From: Rhodobacterales bacterium HKCCE4037
GTDB lineage: Bacteria; Pseudomonadota; Alphaproteobacteria; Rhodobacterales; Rhodobacteraceae
DNA length: 64,000 nucleotides
Assembly: GCA_015689645.1 (NCBI GenBank)
Contig: WVSM01000006.1
Span: forward strand, 186,001 to 250,000
Direction: 5' to 3'
The notes beneath the pieces are model-generated. The model had not been told where the DNA came from. It did not search any database and saw nothing but the letters and a program-made list of their open reading frames with translations. The translations under genes were made by a program, and so were the position numbers. Below are positions 18,211-27,823 of the stretch, piece by piece. The first letter of the stretch is position 1, and each line of letters starts with the position of its first letter.

Positions 18211-19821
18211 ATGGCCGAGACACGGGCAGCGGATCTGGTGGCGCGCAGGCTTCACGAGGCCGGCTGCCGCCATGCCTTCGGGATGCCGGGCGGCGAGGTG
18301 CTGACCCTCGTCGATGCGCTGGAGAAGGCGGGGATCGCCTTTCACCTCGTCAAGCACGAGAACGCGGGCGGCTTCATGGCCGAGGCGGTGCACCATGTCG
18401 ATGGCGCGCCCGCCGTCCTGGTCGCCACCGTCGGCCCCGGCCTGATGAACGCCGTCAACGTCATCGCCAATGCCGAGCAGGACCGCGTGCCGATGATCGT
18501 GCTCACCGGCTGCCTCGATCCGGACGAGGCGCTGACCTATACCCACCAGGTGCTCGACCACCGCGCGGTGCTCGACCCGGTGACGAAGGCAAGTTTCACC
18601 CTGACGGCCGGCGAGGCCGACACGATCGCCGACAAGGCCGTTTCGATCGCGCTGGAGCGGCGGCAGGGGCCGGTGCTGATCGACGTTCCGATCTCGGTCG
18701 CCGACGCGCCGGCGAAAGCCAAGGGCCGCCGCCGCGCGCCGGAAGGTGCCGTCGCGCCCCATGGTGACGCGCTTGACCAGGCGATCGAATGGGTCGCCCA
18801 GGCCGAGCGCCCCCTGATCGTCGCGGGCCTCGACGTGCTGGCCGACGATGCCGCCACCGACCTCAGGGATTTTGCCGAAACCTTCGCCATCCCCGTCATC
18901 ACGACCTACAAGGCGAAGGGTGTCCTGCCGGAGGATCATCCGCTTGCCCTGGGCGGCGCGGGCCTCTCGCCGCTTGCCGACACCCACCTTCTGCCGCTGG
19001 TGGATCAGGCCGACCTGATCCTCTGCGTGGGCTACGACCCGATCGAGATGCGCCCCGGCTGGCGCGAGGCCTGGGACCCGGAAAAGACCCGCGTGATTGA
19101 TCTTCAGGCCGCCCCCAACAGCCACTACATGCACCAGGCGACGCTCAGCTTTACTTGCGACATCGGCGCGGGCCTGTCGGCGCTGTCCGGTGCCGTGCCC
19201 CGCCCGACATGGCCCGGTGGCGAGCCTGCGGCAGCCAAGGCGGCGCTGGTAAAGGCCTTCCCGCTAGAGGACGATTGGGGCCCTGCCGGCGTGATCGCCG
19301 AGGCGCGCGCGGCCCTGCCGCCTGAGACCCGCATCAGCGTCGATTCAGGCGCGCACCGCATCCTCCTGTCGCAGATGTGGCAGGCGCCTTTCCCCAAGGC
19401 GATCATCCAGTCCTCCGGCCTCTGCACGATGGGCTGTGCCGTGCCGATGGCCGTGGGCCTTTCGCTGGCCGAGCCGGACCGCCCGGCCGTGGCCTTCGTG
19501 GGGGACGGCGGCTTCCTGATGTATCCCGGTGACCTGACCACGGCGGCGGACCTGGGCCTCAAACCCATCATCATCGTGTTCGTCGATGCCTCCCTCGCGC
19601 TGATCGAGAAGAAACAGCGCGAGCGGCAATTGCCCAACGCGGGCGTCGACTATCCGCACCGCCACGACATCGCCGCCATGGGCCGCGCCATGGGCGGGGT
19701 CGGCGTCGACGTGACCAACCGGGCGGAGCTGCGCGCCGCCATCGAGGACGCATTGACGGCGGACACCTTCACCGTGATCGCCGCCCGGATCGAGAGAGGA
19801 GGCTACGATGGCCGTATCTGA
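18211..19821 (+). CDS. Thiamine diphosphate-dependent enzyme (acetolactate synthase-like)
   Basis: Predicted 536 residues from the ATG at 18211 with GGAGGGACGG upstream. Three-domain architecture of the POX/ALS family: N-terminal pyrimidine domain with catalytic Glu in VKHENAGGFMAEA, a central domain (about 185-330), and a C-terminal PP domain with VGDGGFLMYPGDLTT as metal/TPP loop. FAD-binding features of true acetolactate synthase and an ilvH partner are not seen. It overlaps the following CoA-transferase gene by 14 bases, so the two act together, probably in decarboxylating or carboligating an acyl compound; the substrate is unknown. Oxalyl-CoA decarboxylase was considered, but its usual TPP-loop sequence is not matched. 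Confidence 0.82.
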   Translation: MAETRAADLVARRLHEAGCRHAFGMPGGEVLTLVDALEKAGIAFHLVKHENAGGFMAEAVHHVDGAPAVLVATVGPGLMNAVNVIANAEQDRVPMIVLTGCLDPDEALTYTHQVLDHRAVLDPVTKASFTLTAGEADTIADKAVSIALERRQGPVLIDVPISVADAPAKAKGRRRAPEGAVAPHGDALDQAIEWVAQAERPLIVAGLDVLADDAATDLRDFAETFAIPVITTYKAKGVLPEDHPLALGGAGLSPLADTHLLPLVDQADLILCVGYDPIEMRPGWREAWDPEKTRVIDLQAAPNSHYMHQATLSFTCDIGAGLSALSGAVPRPTWPGGEPAAAKAALVKAFPLEDDWGPAGVIAEARAALPPETRISVDSGAHRILLSQMWQAPFPKAIIQSSGLCTMGCAVPMAVGLSLAEPDRPAVAFVGDGGFLMYPGDLTTAADLGLKPIIIVFVDASLALIEKKQRERQLPNAGVDYPHRHDIAAMGRAMGGVGVDVTNRAELRAAIEDALTADTFTVIAARIERGGYDGRI

Positions 19822-21022
19822 CGTGACCCCCAAAGGCCCGCTTCACGGTCTCGTCGTGCTCGACCTGTCCCGCATTCTTGCCGGGCCCACCTGCACGCAG
19901 GCGCTTGGCGACCTCGGGGCAACCATCATCAAGATCGAACACCCCGAACGCGGCGACGACACCCGCACCTGGGGCCCGCCCTTCGCCACCGGCGCGGATG
20001 GCGAGCCGACGGACCTGTCGAGCTATTTCATGAGCTCCAACCGCAACAAGTTCTCGGTCGCGGTCGATATCGCCACGGCGGACGGGCAGGAGGTCATCCG
20101 CCAGATCGCCGAGCGCGCCGACGTTCTGATCGAGAATTTCAAACCCGGCGGGCTGGTGAAATACGGGCTGGACCACGCGACGATCTGCGCTGCGCATCCC
20201 GACCTCGTCTATTGCTCGATCTCGGGCTTCGGCCAGACCGGGCCGAACCGCGAAAAGCCCGGCTATGACCTGATGGCGCAGGGCTTTTCCGGCATCATGG
20301 CGCTGACAGGCGCGAGGGACGGCCCGCCCGCCAAGGTCGGGGTCGGCATCGCCGACGTGGTGACGGGCCTGTATGCGGCGCTGGGTATTCTTGCAGCGCT
20401 GCGCCACCGGGACGCGACGGGGCAGGGTCAGCATATCGACCTCAGCCTCGTGGATGCGACCGTCGCGTGGCTGATCAACGAAGGCGTGGCGCATCTGACC
20501 ACCGGCCAGCCGCGCCCGCGCCGGGGCGACCAGCACGCCACCATCGTGCCGTACCAGACCTTCGCTTGCGCCGATGGGCACGTGCTCGTCGCCGTGGGCA
20601 ACGATCTGCAATACACCCGCTTCTGCGATTTCCTCGGGCGGCCCGACCTCGCCGACGATCCGCGTTTCGCGAAGAACGCCGACCGCGTTCGCAACCGCGA
20701 GGTGCTGATCCCCGAGCTGGAAAAGCTGATGCTGCAGCATACGCAGGCCGAGGTCGTGGCCGCGCTCGAGGCCCGCAAGGTCCCCGTCGGGCCGGTCAAC
20801 ACCGTCGAGCAGGCCTTCGCCTCCAACCAGGTCGCCGCGCGGGGCATGCGCATCGACATGGCCAAGGACGGCATCGACCGCGGCGGCGTGGAGCTGATCG
20901 GCAACCCGCTGAAATTCTCCGCCACCCCAGTGACTTACCGCCGCCCGCCGCCGCATCTGGGCGAGGATACGCAGGCGGTGCTCGACTGGCTCAACGGCAT
21001 GCGCGAAACGCCCGACGGCTGA
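19808..21022 (+). CDS. CaiB/BaiF family (class III) CoA-transferase
   Basis: A 404-residue protein, typical of the family. Hallmarks: LHGLVVLDLSRILAGPTCTQ at the N-terminus, KIEHPERGDDTR, the FNRNKFS-like segment SNRNKFSVAVDI, and YDLMAQGFSGIMALTG with the catalytic Asp. It moves CoA from one carboxylic acid to another; succinyl-CoA is a common donor. Overlap by 14 bases with the TPP-enzyme gene links it to that substrate. Formyl-CoA:oxalate transferase, carnitine and citramalate enzymes are family relatives; the sequence does not decide between them. Confidence 0.88.
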   Translation: MAVSDVTPKGPLHGLVVLDLSRILAGPTCTQALGDLGATIIKIEHPERGDDTRTWGPPFATGADGEPTDLSSYFMSSNRNKFSVAVDIATADGQEVIRQIAERADVLIENFKPGGLVKYGLDHATICAAHPDLVYCSISGFGQTGPNREKPGYDLMAQGFSGIMALTGARDGPPAKVGVGIADVVTGLYAALGILAALRHRDATGQGQHIDLSLVDATVAWLINEGVAHLTTGQPRPRRGDQHATIVPYQTFACADGHVLVAVGNDLQYTRFCDFLGRPDLADDPRFAKNADRVRNREVLIPELEKLMLQHTQAEVVAALEARKVPVGPVNTVEQAFASNQVAARGMRIDMAKDGIDRGGVELIGNPLKFSATPVTYRRPPPHLGEDTQAVLDWLNGMRETPDG

Positions 21023-21230
21023 GCGGTTTCGCTGCAATTCTAAGCACTTCGTCAACGTTTTGCATCCGCGGCACGGCGGGAGTTCGCCGATCCTTGCACT
21101 TCGCCATTTTTTCCGATCACGCGGTTCTTGCGCAGTCTCACATGTCCGTCATCCGGGCCGTGCAAGGCTTCGCGGAATGCGGGGCTTGGTCTACGCCGAA
21201 TGGAAAGGGACAACAGAATCGGACGGGCGC

Positions 21231-22595
21231 ATGACGCATTTGGACGCATTCGGCCAGCCGACCACGATTTCCGTGGGCGCGGGGCTGGGGCATTGGACAG
21301 CGACGCAAAAGGCCTTTCTCGCCCACGGCGCGACAACGCCCGACCATCTTGCAAAAACACTCGCGGCGGACCCGCACTTCGCGCTCGGCCATGCGGTCAA
21401 GGGGCTCTTCCTGCTGCTCCTGGGGCGGCGCGAGCTTGTGGCGACCGCACGGGAGGCCGCCGCGACCGCCCTCGCGGCCGACGCGGACCGTCCTGTCACC
21501 CCTCGCGAACGGGCCTTCCTCGACGCGCTGGACGCCTGGCTTGGCGGGCAGCCGTCAAGATCGGTGGCGCACTTGGATAATGTCCTCCTCGATCACCCGG
21601 ACGACCCGCTCGCCCTCAAGATCACCCAGGCGATCCGCTTCGTTCTGGGCGATGCGCAGGGCATGCGCCTGTCCCTCGAACAGGTCCTGCCCGCCTATGG
21701 CGACGACCACCCGGCGCGCGGCTATATCCTCGGCTGCCACGCCTTCGCGCTGGAAGAGACGGGCGATTACGGCCCCGCCGTCGCCGCCGGCTGCAAGGCG
21801 CTGGACCTGGCACCTGACGACGCATGGGGCCTGCATGCGGTGGCCCATGTCTACGACATGCTGGCCGAACCGGCGAAGGGGCTGACCTGGCTCAAGGGGC
21901 GCGAAGGCGCATGGGCGCATTGCAACAACTTCCGCTTCCACGTCTGGTGGCACAAGGCGCTGATGCATCTCGACCTTGGCGAGACGGACGTGGTGCTCGA
22001 CCTCTACGACACCCTGATCCGGGCCGAGAAGACCGACGATTACCGCGACATCTCCAACGCCACGTCGCTCCTGATGCGGCTGGAGCTGGAAGGCGTCGAC
22101 GTGGGCACCCGGTGGGACGAGCTGGCCGACCTCTCCGCCGACCGAACCGAAGACGGCTCGCTGATCTTCGCCGACCTGCATTACCTGCTGGCGCTCATCG
22201 GCGGACGGCGTGCCGACGCCACCGCAACCCTTGTCGCCCGCATCGCCGCCGACGGCGCATCGGCCCGAACCGAAGCCGCCCTGCGCATGGCCACCCCCGG
22301 CACCGCCGCCGCGATGGGGCTGGAAGCGTTCGGCGAGGGCAATTACTGCGCCGCCTTCAGGGGCCTGTCGAAAGCACGCCGCCACATGCAGCTTGCCGGC
22401 GGCTCCCATGCGCAGCGCGACGTCTTCGAACGGTTGACCATCGACGCAGGGATTCGCGCCGGTGCGCTTTGCGAAACCAGCGCCATCCTCGACGAACGCG
22501 CCGCCCGGCGGGCAGGCCGCGAGGACAGCTTCGCGAAATCCCGCCGAGCCATGCTGTGGGAGATGACCTCCCCCTTGCGCGTCGCTGCGGAATGA
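21231..22595 (+). CDS. Tetratricopeptide repeat protein, TTC38-like
   Basis: Predicted 454 residues from the ATG at 21231 (MTHLDAFGQPT); earlier ATG codons in frame exist from 21060 but the added residues look non-coding, and no strong ribosome site supports any of them. Helical repeats with LAADPHFALGHAVKGLFLLLLGR, LAPDDAWGLHAVAHVYDML and CNNFRFHVWWHKALMHLDLG are those of the TTC38 family, widespread but without known activity. No signal peptide. It precedes the opg operon by 13 bases but is not known to take part in glucan synthesis. Confidence 0.78.
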   Translation: MTHLDAFGQPTTISVGAGLGHWTATQKAFLAHGATTPDHLAKTLAADPHFALGHAVKGLFLLLLGRRELVATAREAAATALAADADRPVTPRERAFLDALDAWLGGQPSRSVAHLDNVLLDHPDDPLALKITQAIRFVLGDAQGMRLSLEQVLPAYGDDHPARGYILGCHAFALEETGDYGPAVAAGCKALDLAPDDAWGLHAVAHVYDMLAEPAKGLTWLKGREGAWAHCNNFRFHVWWHKALMHLDLGETDVVLDLYDTLIRAEKTDDYRDISNATSLLMRLELEGVDVGTRWDELADLSADRTEDGSLIFADLHYLLALIGGRRADATATLVARIAADGASARTEAALRMATPGTAAAMGLEAFGEGNYCAAFRGLSKARRHMQLAGGSHAQRDVFERLTIDAGIRAGALCETSAILDERAARRAGREDSFAKSRRAMLWEMTSPLRVAAE

Positions 22596-22608
22596 AGGAC
22601 ATGCGCCC

Positions 22609-23877
22609 TTGACCATGGTGAGCACGGCACCTCCTTTCCCGACGACCCGAACCGCAGCCGCACCCGCGGCCGCTGTGCCGACGACCCGCGACATCCGCCT
22701 CGATTTCTTCCGTGGCCTCGCGATGTTCATCATCCTTTTCGCCCACACGCCCGGCAATTTCGTGACCTCGTGGATTCCGGCGCGCTGGGGCTTCTCCGAC
22801 GCGACCGAGATGTTCGTCTTCTGCTCGGGCATGGCCTCGGCCATCGCCTTCGGCGCCACCTTCGACCGGGTCGGAATGGTGCTTGGCACGGCGCGGGTGG
22901 GCTATCGCATCTGGCAGGTCTACTGGGCCCACGTGGGCCTGTTCTTCGCCACTGCGGCGCTGCTGGTCTACCTGACCGATCTGCCTTTCACCGACCGGAA
23001 TTACTGGGGCCAGCTGAACCTCTGGATGCTGTTCGTGGAGCATTCCGAAGGGCTCTGGGCGAACCCGGATATCCTGTTCAGCTTCATGACGCTGCAATGG
23101 GTGCCGAACCTGTTCGACATCCTGCCGATGTACATGGTGATCCTCGCCATGATGCCCGCCATGTTCGCGCTCGCCCGCGTGCACCTGGGCCTCGTGGCGC
23201 TGGCCTCGATCACGCTCTGGCTGCTGGCGCAACGGCAGCTGACCGAGACCCTCGGCCTGCCGTATCTCAATTTCATCGCCGAGCCCTGGGTGGGCGAGGA
23301 CGACTGGCAACGCCGCTGGTTCCTGAACCCCTTCGGCTGGCAGCTGATCTTCTTCACCGGCTTCGCCTTCATGCGCGGCTGGCTTCCGAAACCGCCCGTG
23401 AACGTGATGCTGGTCACCGTGGCCGCGCTGATCGTGCTCGCCAACATGCCGTTTTCCAACATCGGCATCCGCGAATTCGGCTTCGAATGGGCCCGCGACT
23501 GGCGCGAAGAACACAGCCAGCTGATCTCCAAAACCGATTTCGGCATCCTGCGCTACGTGCAGTTCCTTGCGCTGGCCTATCTTGCATGGGTCATCGCGGG
23601 CGATGGCGGTGACCGCATCCGCGCGGGCGCGGGCTGGATCGGGCGCAATATCTGGGCGCCGCTTCTAGCGATGATCCTGAAGGTCGGCCAGCAAAGCCTC
23701 GCAGCCTTCGTCGTGTCGATCTTCGTCGCGCGCTTCAACGGCTTCGCGATGGACATGCTCGGGCGCGACCCGCTCAGCGTGATCGCAGTCAACGGCTTCG
23801 GCTGCGCCTGCCTGATTGCAACCGCCTATTTCGTCAGCTTCTTCAAGGGCCAGCCGTGGCGCGTGAAATCCCGATGA
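22609..23877 (+). CDS. opgC: OpgC domain protein, glucan succinyltransferase
   Basis: A 422-residue polytopic membrane protein of the OpgC/acyltransferase-3-like family: RDIRLDFFRGLAMFIILFAHTPG followed by about ten hydrophobic segments. OpgC proteins attach succinyl groups to osmoregulated periplasmic glucans. (Residues in the first motif run 23 long as seen at about 25-47; key parts are LDFFRG and AHTPG.) Position directly before opgG and opgH with a 4-base overlap supports the role. Confidence 0.85.
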   Translation: MTMVSTAPPFPTTRTAAAPAAAVPTTRDIRLDFFRGLAMFIILFAHTPGNFVTSWIPARWGFSDATEMFVFCSGMASAIAFGATFDRVGMVLGTARVGYRIWQVYWAHVGLFFATAALLVYLTDLPFTDRNYWGQLNLWMLFVEHSEGLWANPDILFSFMTLQWVPNLFDILPMYMVILAMMPAMFALARVHLGLVALASITLWLLAQRQLTETLGLPYLNFIAEPWVGEDDWQRRWFLNPFGWQLIFFTGFAFMRGWLPKPPVNVMLVTVAALIVLANMPFSNIGIREFGFEWARDWREEHSQLISKTDFGILRYVQFLALAYLAWVIAGDGGDRIRAGAGWIGRNIWAPLLAMILKVGQQSLAAFVVSIFVARFNGFAMDMLGRDPLSVIAVNGFGCACLIATAYFVSFFKGQPWRVKSR

Positions 23878-25388
23878 TAACCCGTCGTTCTTCCCTTGCG
23901 CTTCTTGCGGCGGCCATGGCCTCGCCCGCGTTCGGCCTGCCGATGTTTCGCGAAGGCAGCGCCCACCCCTTCGACCGCGCCTGGCTGGAGGCGGAGGCGC
24001 AGCGCCTCGCCCAATCGCCCTACGTGCCACTGCCCGAGGTGCCGCAGGGCTGGCAGGACCTCACCTACGATGAATACCGCTGGATGTGGTTCAACCCCCA
24101 GCGCGGCCTCTGGATGGATGAAGATCGGCCCTTCAAGGTCGATTTCTTCCACCCCGGCCTCTACTTCCCGCGTCCCGTCGAGGTGAACGTGGTGCAGGGC
24201 GGCGAAGCGCAGACGCTGGCCTTCGACCTGTCGCTCTTCGACCGGACGGACCAGTTCCCCGACCTGCCCGTGACCGACGAGATGGGGTATTCCGGCCTGC
24301 GCCTGCGCGCGGCGCTGGAGCGGCCCGACATCTTCACCGAATTTTCGGTGTTTCAGGGCGCCAGTTACTTCCGCGCCATCGGCACGGGCATGAATTACGG
24401 CCTCTCCGCGCGCGGACTGGCCATCGGCACGGCGACCGAGGCGGGCGAGGAATTCCCCGAATTCACCCGCTTCTGGCTGGAAGCGCCTGAACCCGGCGAT
24501 ACGGTGCAGGTGCTGCACGCGCTGCTCGACGGCGATAGCTGCACCGGCGCCTATACCTTCCGCATCACCCCCGGCCCGGTCACGCACATGGAGGTGGAGG
24601 CGACGCTCTACCCCCGCGTCGACCTGCCGGACGTGGGCATCGCGCCGCTGACCTCCATGTTCCTCTTCGATCAGACCAACCGCGCGGGCCACGACGATTT
24701 CCGCCCCGCGGTCCACGACAGCGACGGGCTGATGATCCACAACGGCCCGGGCGAGCTGATCTTCCGCCCGCTGAAGAACCCCGGAGCGCTGGAAGTGTCG
24801 TCTTTCGTCGATACCGACCCGCAGGGCTTCGGCCTTCTGCAACGGGCCCGGAGGCTCGCCGATTACGAGGATTTCGAAGCCCATTACGAACGTCGCCCGT
24901 CACTCTGGATCACACCGGGCGAGGGTTGGGGCGAAGGCGTCGTCCAACTGGTCGAGATCCCCTCCGATCTGGAGATCTACGACAATATCGTCGCCTACTG
25001 GAAACCGCGCGCCGGTCTGACGGCGGGGCAGGCGCATCGCTACACCTACACGATGGACTGGTGCGCCGAGCCCGAGCGCCCCCGTGACGTGGCCCGTGTG
25101 ATGAACACCTCCATCGGGGGCAACTGGGACCGGTCCAGTACGCTTGTGGCGATCGACTTCGCGGCCCACGAAAGCTCCCAGAGCGATCCGGAGCTTCTGA
25201 CCAAGGTGATCCAGACCAATCGCGGCGAGGTCAGCGACGGCGTTCTCGAACGAAACCCGGGAACCGGAGGCCTCCGTCTGACGTTTGCCGTCGATCCCGG
25301 AGAACATTCGTCCATGGAACTGCGCGCACAATTGCTGAGGGAGGGGGAGCCGGTGACCGAAGTCTGGCTCTACCGGTATTCCGCATGA
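23874..25388 (+). CDS. opgG: Glucan biosynthesis protein G
   Basis: Predicted 504 residues from the ATG at 23874, which overlaps the opgC stop (ATGA); another ATG six codons earlier is possible. Twin-arginine-like signal (ITRRSSLALLAAAMASPAFG) directs export to the periplasm. The mature protein matches the MdoG/OpgG fold, with YDEYRWMWFNPQRGLW and repeated beta-sandwich segments (SMFLFDQTNRAGHDDFRPAVHDSDG). OpgG shapes or branches the beta-1,2-glucan backbone made by OpgH. Ends with a 4-base overlap into opgH. Confidence 0.92.
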   Translation: MITRRSSLALLAAAMASPAFGLPMFREGSAHPFDRAWLEAEAQRLAQSPYVPLPEVPQGWQDLTYDEYRWMWFNPQRGLWMDEDRPFKVDFFHPGLYFPRPVEVNVVQGGEAQTLAFDLSLFDRTDQFPDLPVTDEMGYSGLRLRAALERPDIFTEFSVFQGASYFRAIGTGMNYGLSARGLAIGTATEAGEEFPEFTRFWLEAPEPGDTVQVLHALLDGDSCTGAYTFRITPGPVTHMEVEATLYPRVDLPDVGIAPLTSMFLFDQTNRAGHDDFRPAVHDSDGLMIHNGPGELIFRPLKNPGALEVSSFVDTDPQGFGLLQRARRLADYEDFEAHYERRPSLWITPGEGWGEGVVQLVEIPSDLEIYDNIVAYWKPRAGLTAGQAHRYTYTMDWCAEPERPRDVARVMNTSIGGNWDRSSTLVAIDFAAHESSQSDPELLTKVIQTNRGEVSDGVLERNPGTGGLRLTFAVDPGEHSSMELRAQLLREGEPVTEVWLYRYSA

Positions 25389-27271
25389 CCGCTCCGCTGC
25401 TGCACCGCGCCGACCCCTACATGCCCCCCGAGGCCCCGCTGGCGCGCCCGATCCAGAACCTCTCCGCCCCCTATACCGACGCAACCGCGCCGGGCGTGGC
25501 GCGCACCCGCGCATGGCTCTGGCGGCTGGCCACGTTCATCCCGGCCTTCGCCACGACCTTCGCGCTGGTGGCCGCCTTCACCGACTGGTTCGCCATGGGC
25601 GGGCTGACCGGCTTCGAGATGCTGCTGATCTCGCTCATCGCGCTCACGTTTTTCTGGATCTCGCTCTCGGTCGCCACCGTGACCGTCGGCGTCGTGCGCC
25701 TGTTCCTGGCGCGCCCCACCGCCGCCGCGCCACGCACCGGCCCCGCCCTCGACGTGGCGCTCCTGGTGCCCTGCTACAACGAGGTGCCCTGGGACGTCTT
25801 CGGCAACGCCTGCGCCATGCTGGAGGAGCTTGACGCGCATCCGACCGACCACCGCTTCACGCTCTTCATCCTGTCCGACACCCGCGACCCCGCCACCGCC
25901 GAGCAGGAGCTTTGCGCCTTCGCCACCCTCCGCGCCCGCCTGCCGGAGCGCATCCGCCTGCATTACCGCCGCCGCGCCGAGAATATCGACCGCAAGGTCG
26001 GCAACCTCGCCGATTGGGTGGAGCATTGGGGCGGCGCCCACGACGCGATGCTGGTGCTGGACGCCGACAGCCTGATGTCGGGCGAGGCCATCGTCGCGCT
26101 GACCGACCAGCTGTCTGCCGACCCCTCCGCCGGGCTTATCCAGTCCGTGCCGCAACTTTTCGGGGCCGAGACGGTCTTTGCCCGCGTGCAGCAATTCGCC
26201 TCCACCATCTACGGCGCCGTGCTGGCCGAGGGGCTGGCGACATGGGCCGATCACGAAGGCAATTACTGGGGCCACAACGCGATCATCCGCACCGCCGCCT
26301 TCGCCTCCTGCGCCGGGCTGCCGCGCCTGCGCACCCTCCGCGGCGACGGCGCTCTGATCCTCAGCCACGATTTCGTCGAGGCCGGCCTCCTCCGCCGCGC
26401 CGGCTGGGGCGTGTGCTTCTCGCCCCGCATCAAGGGCAGCTACGAGGAAGTGCCCGCCACCCTGATCGACTACGTGATCCGTGACCAGCGCTGGTGCCAG
26501 GGCAACCTGCAACACCTGAAACTGCTGGCCTCGCGCGGGTTCCACGGCGTCAGCCGCTTCCACCTGTTCCACGGCGCGGTCAGCTACCTGCTCTCGCCGA
26601 TGTGGTTCGCGCTCCTGACGGTCTGGGCGCTGATCGGCACCGGCGCGGACAAGAACGTCATCCGCTATTTCTCGGGCCTGAACCCGCAGGTGCAATGGCC
26701 CGAGATGACGGCCGTGCATTCCACCGCGCTGCTGATTTTCATGTACGGCATGCTGCTGGCCCCCAAGGCCCTTGGGGCCGCCGCCATCGGCTCCGCCGGC
26801 CTGCGCGTGGCCGAGCTTGGCGGGCCGGTCCGCTTTGCCGCCTCCTTCGTGGCCGAACTGATCCTGTCGATCCTCTACGCGCCGATCCTGATGGTGCAGC
26901 AGACCCTCGCCGTCCTGCGCACCGCCCTCGGGCTGCGCATCGACTGGAAACCGCAGGTCCGGACCGGGGGGCGCTATACCTTTTGGTCGATGCTGAAGTT
27001 CCACTGGCTCGAAACCCTCGCCGGGGCGGGCCTTCTCGCGGGCATGGGTGCGGGCATCGTGTCGCCCTGGCTTCTGCCCATCGCAGTGTCGCTGGCCCTT
27101 GCCGTGCCGCTCTCGGCGCTCTCGGGGGTGAACCTGACCCGCTTCCGCGCCACCGCGCACGCCTTGGGCACGCCCGAGGTTTACGCCGCCCCCGCCATCA
27201 TCCGCGCCGCCAAGGCACACCGCGCGGAATTGCGGGAAACGCTGCGGGGCCTGCCGGAGGCGGCGGAGTAA
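25385..27271 (+). CDS. opgH: Glucans biosynthesis glucosyltransferase H
   Basis: A 628-residue inner-membrane GT2 glucosyltransferase. Membrane segments flank a cytoplasmic catalytic domain (about 120-400) with VALLVPCYNEVPWDVF, the metal-binding VLDADSLMSG, and RDQRWCQGNLQH containing the QxxRW-type motif. It polymerises UDP-glucose into the glucan chain and extrudes it. The third gene of the opgCGH operon; R. sphaeroides-type operons also hold opgI, which is not seen here. Its stop is followed by a triple palindrome that probably ends the transcript. Confidence 0.93.
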   Translation: MTAPLLHRADPYMPPEAPLARPIQNLSAPYTDATAPGVARTRAWLWRLATFIPAFATTFALVAAFTDWFAMGGLTGFEMLLISLIALTFFWISLSVATVTVGVVRLFLARPTAAAPRTGPALDVALLVPCYNEVPWDVFGNACAMLEELDAHPTDHRFTLFILSDTRDPATAEQELCAFATLRARLPERIRLHYRRRAENIDRKVGNLADWVEHWGGAHDAMLVLDADSLMSGEAIVALTDQLSADPSAGLIQSVPQLFGAETVFARVQQFASTIYGAVLAEGLATWADHEGNYWGHNAIIRTAAFASCAGLPRLRTLRGDGALILSHDFVEAGLLRRAGWGVCFSPRIKGSYEEVPATLIDYVIRDQRWCQGNLQHLKLLASRGFHGVSRFHLFHGAVSYLLSPMWFALLTVWALIGTGADKNVIRYFSGLNPQVQWPEMTAVHSTALLIFMYGMLLAPKALGAAAIGSAGLRVAELGGPVRFAASFVAELILSILYAPILMVQQTLAVLRTALGLRIDWKPQVRTGGRYTFWSMLKFHWLETLAGAGLLAGMGAGIVSPWLLPIAVSLALAVPLSALSGVNLTRFRATAHALGTPEVYAAPAIIRAAKAHRAELRETLRGLPEAAE

Positions 27272-27283
27272 CCCCGGCCGGCC

Positions 27284-27352
27284 GCGAAGGCTTTTGCAAA
27301 AGCCTTCGCAGAGCCTTGCAAGGCTCTCCCCACAGTCTTGCAAGACTGTGGG
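27284..27352. repeat. Three adjoining perfect palindromes
   Basis: Three perfect inverted repeats lie end to end between the converging opgH and rhodanese genes: 27284-27309 (26 bases; arms GCGAAGGCTTTTG), 27310-27327 (AGAGCCTTGCAAGGCTCT) and 27329-27352 (24 bases; arms CCCACAGTCTTG). Each is centred on TTGCAA. They can fold on either strand and probably act as a bidirectional terminator; the repetition suggests a mobile or dispersed intergenic element. Confidence 0.8.
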
Positions 27353-27364
27353 CCCGCCCATCCC

Positions 27365-27823
27365 TCAACTCCGATCCACCGGCAAGCCTTCCCGGATCCA
27401 GCCCGGCCCGGCGGCGGATCCGAGCATGCCTTCGGGCACGTCGATGACGTTGGTGAACCCGGCCGCCGCCAGCTGGTTGGCCAGCCGCGACGACCGCACC
27501 CCGCGCGCGCAGATCAGCGCGATCCGCGCCGAGCGATCACCCTCCGCCAGCGCCAGCAGCGCGTCGGTGAAATCCTCCCGCCGCATGTCGAGCCGATGGC
27601 CGGACGCGGCGCTGCCCGTGCCCGCCCATTCGTCGGGCCGCCGGATATCGACCAGCAGCACCTCGCCGGCCAGAGCCTGGACATGGGCCTCGCGCACGCT
27701 CAGGCTCTCGGCCACGTCCTCCGACAGGTAGGCGTAATACCAGTTCCGGCCTTCGGTCGCCGCAAAGCCCGCGCCGACCAGCGCCAGCGCGCCGCCGCCG
27801 ATCAGCACCCGCCGCCGGTTCAC
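27365..27823 (-). CDS. Secreted or anchored rhodanese-like protein
   Basis: Predicted 152 residues from a GTG at 27823 (reading VNRRRVLIGGG); the frame extends 27 codons upstream to an ATG, but the twin-arginine-like hydrophobic segment right after the GTG (NRRRVLIGGGALALVGAGFA) looks like a natural N-terminus. The rhodanese domain follows, with VLLVDIRRPDEW and the active-site loop CARGVRSS, whose Cys is intact. It likely carries out sulfur transfer or redox work in the periplasm. Convergent with opgH; followed 90 bases upstream by the Sco gene. Confidence 0.8.
   Translation of the reverse strand: MNRRRVLIGGGALALVGAGFAATEGRNWYYAYLSEDVAESLSVREAHVQALAGEVLLVDIRRPDEWAGTGSAASGHRLDMRREDFTDALLALAEGDRSARIALICARGVRSSRLANQLAAAGFTNVIDVPEGMLGSAAGPGWIREGLPVDRS

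Noticed and set aside
25370-27361. 663-codon minus-strand frame opposite opgH
   Set aside because: OpgH motifs on the plus strand are complete; the antisense frame has none.
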